Under the pieces are notes generated by a model. It did not search any database and was not told the DNA's origin. It saw only the letters and a program-made list of their open reading frames with translations. Source: an uncultured Scytonema sp. (GTDB lineage: Bacteria > Cyanobacteriota > Cyanobacteriia > Cyanobacteriales > Nostocaceae). Taken from it: DNA of 64,000 bases. This document shows positions 37,175 through 45,023 of the stretch, piece after piece (position 1 is the first letter of the stretch; every line of letters begins with the position of its first letter). A program made the position numbers and the translations under genes. The DNA lies in assembly GCA_937873135.1 (NCBI GenBank), contig CALMVQ010000362.1, forward strand, positions 1-64,000, in the 5' to 3' direction.

Positions 37175-37595
37175 TAACTAACACAATAGTCAACATTCTA
37201 ACTTTAATTAAGAGGAAATAGGGAACTCTTAGCAGGGAGCCAAAACTTTGATAGTTTACGAAATGCCATAGAGCATGTACTACATTTAGTGTCCTAACCA
37301 ATCTGGCTACTGCTATAAAAGCAAACTACCACTTGAGAAAGCCTCATTGCGGCACAAATACCCCAATGCAGTTTGGAATGCTGCTGATTATTGAGATGAT
37401 GCTCCACTAACAGCAAATTACAAACCAAATCGCATTGAAATCTACTATGCCGATAATGCCGATACCCCCCACATCCAGAGTGAAAATGCTGAGGTGCAGT
37501 ACATCAACTTACCGCCAGACATGGGACAGTCCCAGGTGATTCAAGGAAAGGATTGATGGCCCTTCAGTAAATCTCAGCAGATCAACAAAGAGGTA
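37175..37595. other. Intergenic region with a decayed coding scrap
   Basis: Between about 37350 and 37555 the plus strand reads KYPNAVWNAADY, a stop, then NYKPNRIEIYYADNADTPHI and QSENAEVQYINLPPDMGQSQ. The composition is protein-like but I cannot name the family. No start codon and an internal stop, so it is a relic. Confidence 0.35.
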
Positions 37596-38192
37596 TTACA
37601 CATTAGAGAGCTTAAAAACTCCGCCGTTGCTAACAGGAAGGTTGTAGGTAGTTTGGTCAAGTCCAACTCCGGATGGGTTATCATCTAAAGTTCTGAAGAA
37701 GGTTCCGCGCTGTTCAGGGTTAACTAACAGAGTTGCTGTGTCTGATCCTGAGAGGGAGGACAAGAAGATTTCGACATATCCACGAGCTTCAAAGTTTGCC
37801 TCTTTAAGCATCTCAGGTCGGTTAATAAAGTCAGGCTGCAACACAAGTAAGCTAGTAGCATTTTCAGGAATGGTGAAGGTCAGTCGCGCTTTGTTGTTCT
37901 GTGGAACAATTTCTGGAACCAGTGTTGCTTGAGGATTATTTGGGAAAATATTCTGCCCTGAAATATCAACAGCATCAATGAATTCATCAAATGATGTAGG
38001 ACGTTCTGAAGGGTCATCCAGCTCAGTAGGAAATTTGATTGTAAAGACTAGAGATACGGTGACAGGGAAGAAATTAACGTTGGCGATCGTCAGAAAGTAG
38101 CCTTGAATTGCTGTTCGGCTAATTGCATCAAACCCACCAGGAATTCTTGGAAATTGAGGCTTAAGCAGAACTTCAAAAGTAGAAACAAGCAT
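37596..38192 (-). CDS. Hypothetical beta-rich protein
   Basis: The 198-residue protein begins MLVSTFEVLLKPQFPRIPGG and has no signal peptide. It contains many beta-type stretches (YFLTIANVNFFPVTVSLVFT, NKARLTFTIPENATSLLVLQ, ARGYVEIFLSSLSGSDTATL, RGTFFRTLDDNP). The family is unknown to me. The gene looks intact (ATG, single stop) and lies between the TA pair and the Tn7-like remnant. Confidence 0.5.
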   Translation of the reverse strand: MLVSTFEVLLKPQFPRIPGGFDAISRTAIQGYFLTIANVNFFPVTVSLVFTIKFPTELDDPSERPTSFDEFIDAVDISGQNIFPNNPQATLVPEIVPQNNKARLTFTIPENATSLLVLQPDFINRPEMLKEANFEARGYVEIFLSSLSGSDTATLLVNPEQRGTFFRTLDDNPSGVGLDQTTYNLPVSNGGVFKLSNV

Positions 38193-38349
38193 GTTTTTTG
38201 GTTCTCAATCGACTTATGAACTACTTTTAATATATGTAGACGCTATCAACTTATGCACTAACGGACTGAGTACGTGAACCCGTTAGACTTATAGTGCTCA
38301 AACGGGACGAGTCGCACTACCGAGTATGAAGTATAAATGCTTATTAAGC
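38193..38349. other. Intergenic region beyond the TniQ remnant
   Basis: If the Tn7-like element had a right end it should lie here or nearby, but no copy of its 19-bp end repeat was found, so that end seems deleted. Confidence 0.45.
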
Positions 38350-38490
38350 TTAGGTATTACTTATGGGAATTAAACTTTCACAGTCGATAGTTCCAACAGC
38401 AATCGGTTCCAAACAGTATAAAATACTACGTTTTACTATGTCCGGGTTGTACAAATCATAATGGGGATATGTTAATTTGTCTCTCTGCAT
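38350..38490 (-). pseudogene. tniQ: TniQ/TnsD-family N-terminal remnant
   Basis: A frame absent from the track starts at an ATG at 38490, overlapping the TnsC-like gene by 35 bp, and reads LYNPDIVKRSILYCLEPIAV-GTIDCESL before leaving homology and stopping. The LYxLEPIxVGTxxxESL pattern is the conserved start of TniQ proteins, which select the target in Tn7-like and Tn5053-like elements. Only ~40 residues remain. The overlap with the ATPase gene is the normal operon arrangement. Confidence 0.65.
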
Positions 38491-39092
38491 TTTCTGTCCC
38501 TATTGAATCTCGTGTAGGCTTGCGAATTCCCACCGATTTCTTCCGTTTTTTTGGCTGAATGACTTGAGATTTTGAATCAGAATTTAAACTGTAATTTTGT
38601 TTGGATATAGGTGGACAACGTAAACCTAAGTCTTGATATAACTCTTCAATTTTGCCTTCAATTGAAGCATATCTAGCTTCTCCTTCTTTAATATGTTTGA
38701 GAATATTTCGACATTGACCAACTGATAAAGCTCTTTTTTCTAAATGCTTAAGCATCACAGTAGAAGCATTTTCGTTTAATGCCTCTGCCAGAGCATTTCT
38801 AGACCAATTTTTGAGGATACCAACACATCCCAAACTACGTGAATATAGGTATTCCCAATGTGATAAAAAGTCTGGAGGCTCTCTTGTTGGTATTTGACAC
38901 TGAAAATTCCAGATTATGCTCTGCCAAATTTCTCTATCTTCTGTAAATTCAGCATTATAACGGGGAAGATGAATATAAATACTACGTCTACTTAATTGGT
39001 CTCCTACATCATGAAGGGTTAGTAAATCATAAGTGCCAATTAATCCATGTAAAACTTGAGTAATATTGGCTAAAGATTTGAGTAATTATTAC
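38456..39092 (-). pseudogene. TnsC/TniB-like transposition ATPase, C-terminal half
   Basis: The open frame runs from about 39092, although the track lists only the part after a TTG at 38833. It reads LKSLANITQVLHGLIGTYDL, QLSRRSIYIHLPRYNAEFTE, EPPDFLSHWEYLYSRSLGCV and ILKNWSRNALAEALNENAST. This order (sensor helix after Walker B, GTYELL, GQLSRRS, HWEY, GILK) is that of the AAA+ ATPase of Tn7-like elements of the TnsC/TniB type. Walker A and B are missing, removed by the deletion that joins it to the transposase start. Not functional. Confidence 0.8.
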
Positions 39093-39221
39093 ACCTAGAT
39101 TACGCCCTGATGCTGAAACATACTGAATTTTAAAAGGAGGTGGTTGGTCGTAATATTCTAAAACATCAGATCTATGTTCCAACTGATATATAAAAGGAAG
39201 TTCTACTTTGTGAGATTCAAA
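39090..39221 (-). pseudogene. TnsA-like domain of a TnsAB-type transposase, second piece
   Basis: FESHKVELPFIYQLEHRSDV, then LEYYDQPPPFKIQYVSASGR and NLGV, is the continuation of the piece at 44616-44792. The two join exactly at the FE codons. The stretch resembles the TnsA-like endonuclease region at the start of fused TnsAB transposases. Homology ends at NLGV and passes directly into the TnsC-like frame, so the rest of the transposase is deleted. Confidence 0.75.
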
Positions 39222-39225
39222 AAAA

Positions 39226-39233
39226 GTAATACA
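39226..39233 (+). repeat. Element terminal inverted repeat, left
   Basis: GTAATACA, four bases (AAAA) from the left core TTCAAA at 39216-39221. The inverted partner is 44604-44611. Probable recombinase-binding arm. Confidence 0.7.
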
Positions 39234-39327
39234 AAAAATAAATAAACAACAACAACAACAGCGAAAGATTTTTGTTACGTTATTGAAAAATAGAACAATA
39301 CATTTTAAAACTGTCTATAACGTAACC

Positions 39328-40407
39328 ATGAATTTGACATTGCAAAAAGGCATTGATCCTTTTTCGGGAAAAACTATATGGGTGATGTTGGATGCAGATT
39401 ACCAAGTGGTGGAACCTATCCAACAGTACCTGACCTATTTATGCGGAACTAAATCTCCCAAAACGGTCGAAACATATGGATATGGATTGAAAGCATGGTG
39501 GGAATTCTTATCACTGAGGCAATTAGACTGGACAAAAGTTGAACTATCGGATCTCGAAGAGTTTGCCTATTGGTTGCGCGTTGGAGATTTCCATAAAATC
39601 GTCTCAATGCAACCCGTACAAGCTTTGCGTTCAGAGCGTACTATCAATCTCGTAATTACTGTGGTAAAAACTTTTTACGAGTATCACATTGCTGCTAAAA
39701 ATATCGATTACCAACAATTTGATAAAGTTTTGGCGACGACCAGTAGAACTCGTAGGGGTTTACTAGCTGGCATCGCCAAATCAAAGCCAACAAGACAAAA
39801 ACTTGTCAAACTTAAAGAACCAAAAAAATTCCCTGGATGCTTGAGTGACGAACAGATAGAGACGCTAGTTAAAGCCTGCCATCGCCTGAGAGATAAATTA
39901 ATCATCTTGATGCTGAATAGTACGGGAATGAGAAAAGGAGAATTGTTGGGGCTATGCCATCAAGATATAGGAGATTTTGACAACCACACGATTAGAGTAG
40001 TACAAAGACCGAATAACCCTAATGGTGCAAGAGCTAAAGGAGTTGAAAGGGTAATTCCTGTCCTGCAAGAATTACTGCAACTCTACAACGAGTACTTGAT
40101 TCACGAATACCCAGAAGTGGAATCAGACTATGTATTCGTCAATATTTGGTCAGGAGAAATCGGGATGCCAATGAACCCTACGGTTCTAAACACCATGTTT
40201 TCTCGATTGTCTTTAAAAACCGGAATAAAAGTTTACCCGCATCTGCTACGCCATTGCTATGCAACCCGTCTTCTAAAATCTGGTATGAGCGCAGATAGGG
40301 TCAGACATCTGTTAGGACACACTTCGGTTCAGACAACGTTAGATGTATATTCTCACGTGGTCAACGAGAAAGATTTATTAAAAGTAGTCAGACAAGAGGA
40401 GGAATAA
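39328..40407 (+). CDS. Tyrosine recombinase 1 (TnpA-like)
   Basis: About 359 residues from ATG 39328; the track start is a TTG 45 bases earlier. A SAM-like N-terminal domain (YLTYLCGTKSPKTVETYGYG-LKAWWEFL) is followed by the catalytic domain: NSTGMRKGELLGL (Arg I), PHLLRHCYATRLLKSG (H-x-x-R), RHLLGHTSVQTTLDVYSHV (His and Tyr nucleophile). All catalytic residues are present. First gene of a four-gene operon: the stop is two bases from the next ATG, with GAGGAGG as ribosome binding site. It should cut and rejoin DNA at the element core together with the other two recombinases. Confidence 0.88.
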   Translation: MNLTLQKGIDPFSGKTIWVMLDADYQVVEPIQQYLTYLCGTKSPKTVETYGYGLKAWWEFLSLRQLDWTKVELSDLEEFAYWLRVGDFHKIVSMQPVQALRSERTINLVITVVKTFYEYHIAAKNIDYQQFDKVLATTSRTRRGLLAGIAKSKPTRQKLVKLKEPKKFPGCLSDEQIETLVKACHRLRDKLIILMLNSTGMRKGELLGLCHQDIGDFDNHTIRVVQRPNNPNGARAKGVERVIPVLQELLQLYNEYLIHEYPEVESDYVFVNIWSGEIGMPMNPTVLNTMFSRLSLKTGIKVYPHLLRHCYATRLLKSGMSADRVRHLLGHTSVQTTLDVYSHVVNEKDLLKVVRQEEE

Positions 40408-40409
40408 GA

Positions 40410-41873
40410 ATGGGTGAAATAAAAGAAATTAAAACTGCTCAAGCTATAATTCAAAATAAAGAATCCTTACATCTTTTAGCCAATCCTATATTCCAAAAGG
40501 ATACTTGGCATACTATAGATGATTTGGGATTATCTGTTAACCTACATAGAAGAAGATTAACTTTAGACTTTCAGGGAATTTTACAGGATTGGTTAAGAAT
40601 CTTAGTAAAAATTTATATATTAGTCAGAAGTCAATTAAATTTATCTTCTGAATATCTAGCCCATGAACTTAGTAATCTTAATAAGTTTTCTCGATTTTTA
40701 GAAATTAGCTCAATCAACGGTCATGAGCAAATCAATAATCAAGTGTTTCAGGATTTTGATGATTATCTTCATAAACTTAACTTAGCTAAAAGAACAATTT
40801 CTAAACATTACATAACCTTAAATAGTTTTTTTAATGTATGCCGATTAGAAGGTTGGTTAGATATTAATACTTATTGGTTTGAAGGAAGACGCTTACCTTA
40901 CAGATTTATCAGCAATGATGAAATTGACTATATTCCTGAAGAAGTCTGGAATCAATTAGAGCAAAATTTACATCATCTTCCTGAATCGATACAGAGAATG
41001 GTATTAATTATCCGAACTACAGGGATGAGAGTTGGAGAGCTTCTTAATCTGCCACTTGATTGTCTAAGAAAACGAGGTGGTCAATGGCGTTTACGTTTTA
41101 CTACTGAGAAGTATAAGATAGACGACGAGTTGCCTATCTTACCCGAATTAGTAGTGATTATCAAACAACAGCAAACATACATAAGAAAACATTTAAAAGA
41201 TAATTATGATAAATTATTTTGTAGTAGTCGTGGCAACAGGCACGGTTTTATGCCTACCTCAAGAGTCATGAATGTTAGTACCTTTAATTGTTATTTAAAT
41301 AAATTAGCTAGCTCATGTCATATTTGTACTCATTCGGGGGAAATCTGGCATTTTAAATCTCATCAATTCAGGAAGACTATCGGCACAGTTCTTACTAATG
41401 CGGGAGTGAGAGATTTAATTATCCAAAAATATCTAAGACATCGCTCCCCTGATATGCAACGTCATTATACTCACCTACTTAAACAAGTTTTAGAATCTGA
41501 ATATAAAGACTTAATGAGAGAAAAATCTTATGTTGATATTACTGGGAGAGTAGTTGCCAATTATAAACCTAGAAATCCGATGACCGAGCTAATGCGCCGC
41601 AAGATGTATCAGATTACAACACAGTATGGTGAGTGCCACCGCCCGACAATTAAAATACCCTGTCAAACAGTAAATGCTTGTTGGCAATGTGAACATTGGC
41701 GTACTTCAACTGATGATTTACCTTATCTTGAGGAAGATATAAAGCAAATACAAGAAGAACTTAATATTACTGAAAAGCTGGGTTTGGTTAGACAGCAACA
41801 GGGATTAGAGAATGATTTTCAAAATTTGAAAGTGAGGATAGAAGGATTAAGAGGAATAGATGAACAAAATTAA
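40410..41873 (+). CDS. Tyrosine recombinase 2 (TnpB-like)
   Basis: The 487-residue protein has a long N-terminal region. The catalytic part has RTTGMRVGELLNLPLDCLRK (Arg), SHQFRKTIGTVLTNAG (H-x-x-R) and KYLRHRSPDMQRHYTHL (His/Arg and Tyr). A C-terminal cysteine cluster CQTVNACWQCEHW is followed by a helical tail. The extra C-terminal domain and length resemble the large recombinase partner in Tn554-type elements. GAGGAGG precedes the ATG, and its 3' end overlaps the next gene by 14 bp, so translation is coupled. Confidence 0.85.
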   Translation: MGEIKEIKTAQAIIQNKESLHLLANPIFQKDTWHTIDDLGLSVNLHRRRLTLDFQGILQDWLRILVKIYILVRSQLNLSSEYLAHELSNLNKFSRFLEISSINGHEQINNQVFQDFDDYLHKLNLAKRTISKHYITLNSFFNVCRLEGWLDINTYWFEGRRLPYRFISNDEIDYIPEEVWNQLEQNLHHLPESIQRMVLIIRTTGMRVGELLNLPLDCLRKRGGQWRLRFTTEKYKIDDELPILPELVVIIKQQQTYIRKHLKDNYDKLFCSSRGNRHGFMPTSRVMNVSTFNCYLNKLASSCHICTHSGEIWHFKSHQFRKTIGTVLTNAGVRDLIIQKYLRHRSPDMQRHYTHLLKQVLESEYKDLMREKSYVDITGRVVANYKPRNPMTELMRRKMYQITTQYGECHRPTIKIPCQTVNACWQCEHWRTSTDDLPYLEEDIKQIQEELNITEKLGLVRQQQGLENDFQNLKVRIEGLRGIDEQN

Positions 41874-43644
41874 TTGGAGGCAAGATTATCGGAGAGAGTT
41901 TGTATGTCCAGCTTGCTCACATAGCGGGATGAACTTAGCTGGAAAATACAAATACAAACAGCTTTTTCGTTGTCCAAACTGTGGTAAGCATGAAGGACAA
42001 TTTTATACCTTTAAATCTTATGAGTTTAGGTCAACAGTTAACTGGCGCAGAGATTACAAAGTTGGTGAATTTGCTTGCCCTAATCCTAATTGTGATGTTC
42101 AAAATGTAGTTCCAATTGGACGGAACTCTAACAAACAAGAGTTTATCTGCCAAGTTTGTAAAACTACAGCCTTTGAATCAATTGATCTTAGTAACAGAGT
42201 TGTTAGTCGCCTTAGTGGAAATCCAACTGCTATTAAACCGTTTAAATTTGAGGATGATGTCTGGGACTTAAGAGCAATTAATGTTAATGTTAGACCAGGA
42301 ATCGCTCAGTATAGCATTACCTTTAGTAAAGTCAAGCAAAGTTGGTTAAAAAATTTAGTAAAACAATATATTTATGATTTATGTAAAGCCGAAAAATCTT
42401 GTTCGATGGTCAATCAACGTTTACTGGGATTACGTTATTTCTCTCATTATCTTGATGAGAAAAATATTAACGCTCTTGACAAAATAAATCGAGATATTAT
42501 CCATGATTTCCTCAATTGGTTATCTGGTCAAAAAGTAGGAAGAACTGCTTTGAGAGATCGGCTAGGTGATTTGAGAAGTTTTTTCAATTTTGGCTGGGTC
42601 AAAGGACTCTTTAATGTCAATCAAGATATTATCCGTGATGAAGATTTTCCCAAAGTTCATAAAAAAAATATAGAATGTATTTGTCTAAGTGTTCGAGAAA
42701 AAATCGAGCAGAACTTACATTTACTTCCAGAATCCATTGCTCGAATGTGGATTGTAGCTTTCTTTACTGCCATGCGTCCTAATGAATTAGCCTTGTTGAA
42801 AAAAGATTGTTTAATTCAAGAAGGCGAACAATGGAAAATTATTTGGCAACGACAAAAAACAAATGATTGGCATGAAGTTCCCGTTACTAGAACTATTGCG
42901 AAAATCGTTAGAGAACAGTTTGAATATATTCAACAGCTTTTTGGAGAACAATGGGATTATCTTTTCTGCCATTATCAAGGAATATCTCAAACAGATCCAT
43001 CACATCCAAAACTGAAACCTGTCAAAAAAATCATTCCCGTTGATAGCCCTTTATACAAAGCTATTAATTGTTTGATAAAGCATCTCGATATTCGAGATGA
43101 AAATGACTTCTTAGCTAAATTTAGCCCTAAATTACTACGGACTACTCGATTAACCCAACTTTTTGAACAAGGACATGACCTAGCTGTCGTGAGTTCCTGG
43201 GCTGGACATAAACATTTAGCTACCACCAGTACTTACTACACTCATGTTAGTTGCTCCCTGATAGAAAAAGAAGCAGGACACATACAGAAAGCTTTATTCA
43301 ACGTTGATGGTAAACCTCTTTACTACGAATCCATGCCTAAAAGCTTTTGGGAAAATCCTACCGCCCATCAATTAGAACTTGCTGGTAATCATATCAACAC
43401 GCCTATCTATGGATATTGCGGCTTACCCTTGAACCAACGTTGTGACAAATTTAGAGCCTGCTATACCTGCTCTCACTTTGTAGCTACACCCGAAAAACTG
43501 TCCCAGTACATTCAAGTCCGCAATGAACTTAGAGCTAAAGAAACTAGAGCTTTTACTAATGGGCATGACGTGCTTGTCGAACAATTCGGACAACAAGCTG
43601 ACCTGCTAGACAAGATTATCGTATCATTACAGGAGGTGGCATAA
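41860..43644 (+). CDS. Tyrosine recombinase 3 with zinc ribbons
   Basis: The 594-residue protein begins with two zinc-ribbon-like motifs (CPACSHSG with CPNCG; CPNPNC with CQVC, residues ~12-100). A SAM-like domain follows, then the catalytic domain with FFTAMRPNELALLKKD (Arg), SPKLLRTTRLTQLFEQG (Arg, with Lys in place of the first His of HxxR) and WAGHKHLATTSTYYTHV (His, Tyr). A C-terminal cluster CGLPLNQRCDKFRACYTCSHF resembles the cysteine tail of recombinase 2. The Lys substitution may mean a weakened or specialised active site. The next gene begins two bases after its stop. Confidence 0.85.
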   Translation: MNKINWRQDYRREFVCPACSHSGMNLAGKYKYKQLFRCPNCGKHEGQFYTFKSYEFRSTVNWRRDYKVGEFACPNPNCDVQNVVPIGRNSNKQEFICQVCKTTAFESIDLSNRVVSRLSGNPTAIKPFKFEDDVWDLRAINVNVRPGIAQYSITFSKVKQSWLKNLVKQYIYDLCKAEKSCSMVNQRLLGLRYFSHYLDEKNINALDKINRDIIHDFLNWLSGQKVGRTALRDRLGDLRSFFNFGWVKGLFNVNQDIIRDEDFPKVHKKNIECICLSVREKIEQNLHLLPESIARMWIVAFFTAMRPNELALLKKDCLIQEGEQWKIIWQRQKTNDWHEVPVTRTIAKIVREQFEYIQQLFGEQWDYLFCHYQGISQTDPSHPKLKPVKKIIPVDSPLYKAINCLIKHLDIRDENDFLAKFSPKLLRTTRLTQLFEQGHDLAVVSSWAGHKHLATTSTYYTHVSCSLIEKEAGHIQKALFNVDGKPLYYESMPKSFWENPTAHQLELAGNHINTPIYGYCGLPLNQRCDKFRACYTCSHFVATPEKLSQYIQVRNELRAKETRAFTNGHDVLVEQFGQQADLLDKIIVSLQEVA

Positions 43645-43646
43645 CG

Positions 43647-44540
43647 ATGGGCACAGAACAAACTAGGGAAGCTCGGATTAAAACCCTAACACAAACTCAG
43701 TTAGTCCGAAAACTTGAAACCCTAGAAAAAGTTAACTTTGCTATTGAGCGACTCCAAAAACTAGGGGTTAAGGTTAACTTTCGCACTGTTGCTAGAGAGG
43801 CGTCAGTTAGCGTTCAATACCTTTATAAATATTCAGATCTCAAAGAGCGTATCCACAACATTAGAACGCAGCAAACTCAAATATCATCTGTTCCTGTCAA
43901 TCAGCCACATGTGACAGCTAAAGCTCATTCTCAGTTTGTTAGCCGTCTCAAACAGAGAATCCAACAATTAGAACTTGAGAATAATGAACTTAAGCGAAAA
44001 AATGAAGCTCTCGCTGGGCAAGTTTATCGGGTACATTCTTTGCAAGAGCAAGTCGAGCGACAAAAGGATATGATTGGCTCTCTCGAATCTCGTTTGAAAC
44101 AGACAATAGAAGCTTTTCAACAATCTAAAGTTGTTCCTCTTACTAGTCCGTCAAAATCTCAGATTAGTGAGCAAGTATTGATTCAATTGGAAGCGGTCGG
44201 AATTCGGTTAAATTCCACATTAAGCAAGATAATTAAGTCGTCTTCAGAAGAAAAAGTTCTAGATGCCATTAATGCTTACAAAGAAGCTCTCGCCACAGGT
44301 AATATCGAACGACCTGGAGGATGGTTGAAAAAAGCGATACAGTTCGGTTGGAAGCCGAATGACTCGGTGCAAGCTAAATCTGAATTAGAAATTTTTAATC
44401 AATGGTTTCCATTAGCTAGTAATAAAGGATTAGTCATGGCCAGTCAACAAACCCAAAATGGTATTGTAGTGTTTACCAATCATGGCGATTGGATATCATT
44501 TGTAGAAATGTTATCCAAATATCCGTTAGAAACTCTCTAA
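43647..44540 (+). CDS. DUF6262/TnpC-like coiled-coil DNA-binding protein
   Basis: The 297-residue protein has an N-terminal helix-turn-helix-like region (FAIERLQKLGVKVNFRTVAR then EASVSVQYLYKYSDLKERI, residues ~30-70), as in DUF6262 proteins encoded beside tyrosine-recombinase pairs. Residues ~95-155 form a coiled coil (FVSRLKQRIQQLELENNELK). The C-terminal part has AYKEALATGNIERPGGWLKK-AIQFGWKPN, which resembles the end of some cyanobacterial plasmid replication proteins. AGGAGG lies 11 bp upstream. It is likely an accessory or orientation factor for the recombinases, like TnpC of Tn554, but this is inference. Confidence 0.7.
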   Translation: MGTEQTREARIKTLTQTQLVRKLETLEKVNFAIERLQKLGVKVNFRTVAREASVSVQYLYKYSDLKERIHNIRTQQTQISSVPVNQPHVTAKAHSQFVSRLKQRIQQLELENNELKRKNEALAGQVYRVHSLQEQVERQKDMIGSLESRLKQTIEAFQQSKVVPLTSPSKSQISEQVLIQLEAVGIRLNSTLSKIIKSSSEEKVLDAINAYKEALATGNIERPGGWLKKAIQFGWKPNDSVQAKSELEIFNQWFPLASNKGLVMASQQTQNGIVVFTNHGDWISFVEMLSKYPLETL

Positions 44541-44603
44541 ATTCTCGTTGTAGAAAACGTAAACAATGAAAAAAGCTTTGCTCAGTATACGTTGTAAGCG
44601 TTA

Positions 44604-44611
44604 TGTATTAC
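44604..44611 (-). repeat. Element terminal inverted repeat, right
   Basis: GTAATACA on the minus strand, four bases (44612-44615) from the right core CTCGAA at 44616-44621. Geometry is identical to the left end. Confidence 0.7.
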
Positions 44612-44615
44612 ATAA

Positions 44616-44792
44616 CTCGAACTGAATAGTTTGACCCATTTTTTCACTACAATAATTCCCACAAACATTGCCATAATTCCCTTGTACTCGGCGAGATGGT
44701 GGTACTTGGCGAATCTGAGCTATAAGAGAGCGGGTACTTTGGGCAAGTCTTTTTTGACTGCACCATTGGTCAAACTCTTCTTCTGTGAGCAT
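44616..44792 (-). pseudogene. TnsA-like domain of a TnsAB-type transposase, first piece
   Basis: From ATG 44792: MLTEEEFDQWCSQKRLAQST, then IAQIRQVPPSRRVQGNYGNV and SEKMGQTIQFE. This is the start of a Tn7-like transposase (LIAQIRxxPPxRRVxxxxGNVxGxYPSxKMGxTIQFESH). The recombinase-trio element interrupts after QFE, and the gene resumes at 39221. The track ORF ends in element sequence (LCNT). Confidence 0.8.
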
Positions 44793-44836
44793 TGATTGGT
44801 TAGAGTTTGGAACTTCAATTTAGTTTACCGGATTTG

Positions 44837-44962
44837 TGTCCATTTTCTTCTGACATTTTGGGATTATGTCCATTTTCTTCTGACAAAATTCCGCTCGCTG
44901 TATTAATTCCTTAACGAAGTTATAGGTCTTTCAGCTTACGATCTGTCCAATTTCTTCTGACA
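44837..44962 (-). repeat. Tn7-like transposon end with three 19-bp repeats
   Basis: TGTCAGAAGAAAATGGACA on the minus strand occurs at 44867-44885 and 44837-44855, and as TGTCAGAAGAAATTGGACA at 44944-44962. The outermost copy starts with TGT, the usual terminal triplet of Tn7-like elements, and repeated ~20-bp sites are where TnsB binds. The array lies upstream of the transposase start, so 44962 is probably the transposon boundary. Confidence 0.8.
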
Positions 44963-45023
44963 AACCTGGCCAAAATCTTCTTCAAGTCACAGGCACAAAG
45001 GAGAGATAAAACTCCGCCCCTAT

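Larger units (their letters stand above)
39216..44621 (+). mobile_element. Cargo-free recombinase-trio element (Tn554/RIT-like) inserted in a Tn7-like transposase gene
   Basis: The element is bounded by the split transposase gene: the left flank resumes at TTTGAATCTCAC (minus strand), the right flank ends at CAGTTCGAG. Six bases (TTYGAR on the minus strand) are present at both junctions and differ at two positions, as expected for a recombinase overlap core rather than a DDE target duplication. Four bases inside each core lies an inverted GTAATACA (39226-39233 and 44604-44611). The interior holds only four tightly packed genes, three tyrosine recombinases and a coiled-coil protein. Tn554 has a comparable tnpA/tnpB/tnpC layout. 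Confidence 0.85.

Noticed and set aside
39241-39263. AACAACAACAACAACA as a CRISPR or VNTR
   Set aside because: Only a short simple-sequence run just inside the element end; no spacers or longer units.
38350-44962. CRISPR-associated transposon (CAST)
   Set aside because: TnsAB/TnsC/TniQ remnants are present, but no Cas gene, CRISPR repeat array or guide-like repeat was seen in or near the element, so there is no support for RNA-guided targeting.
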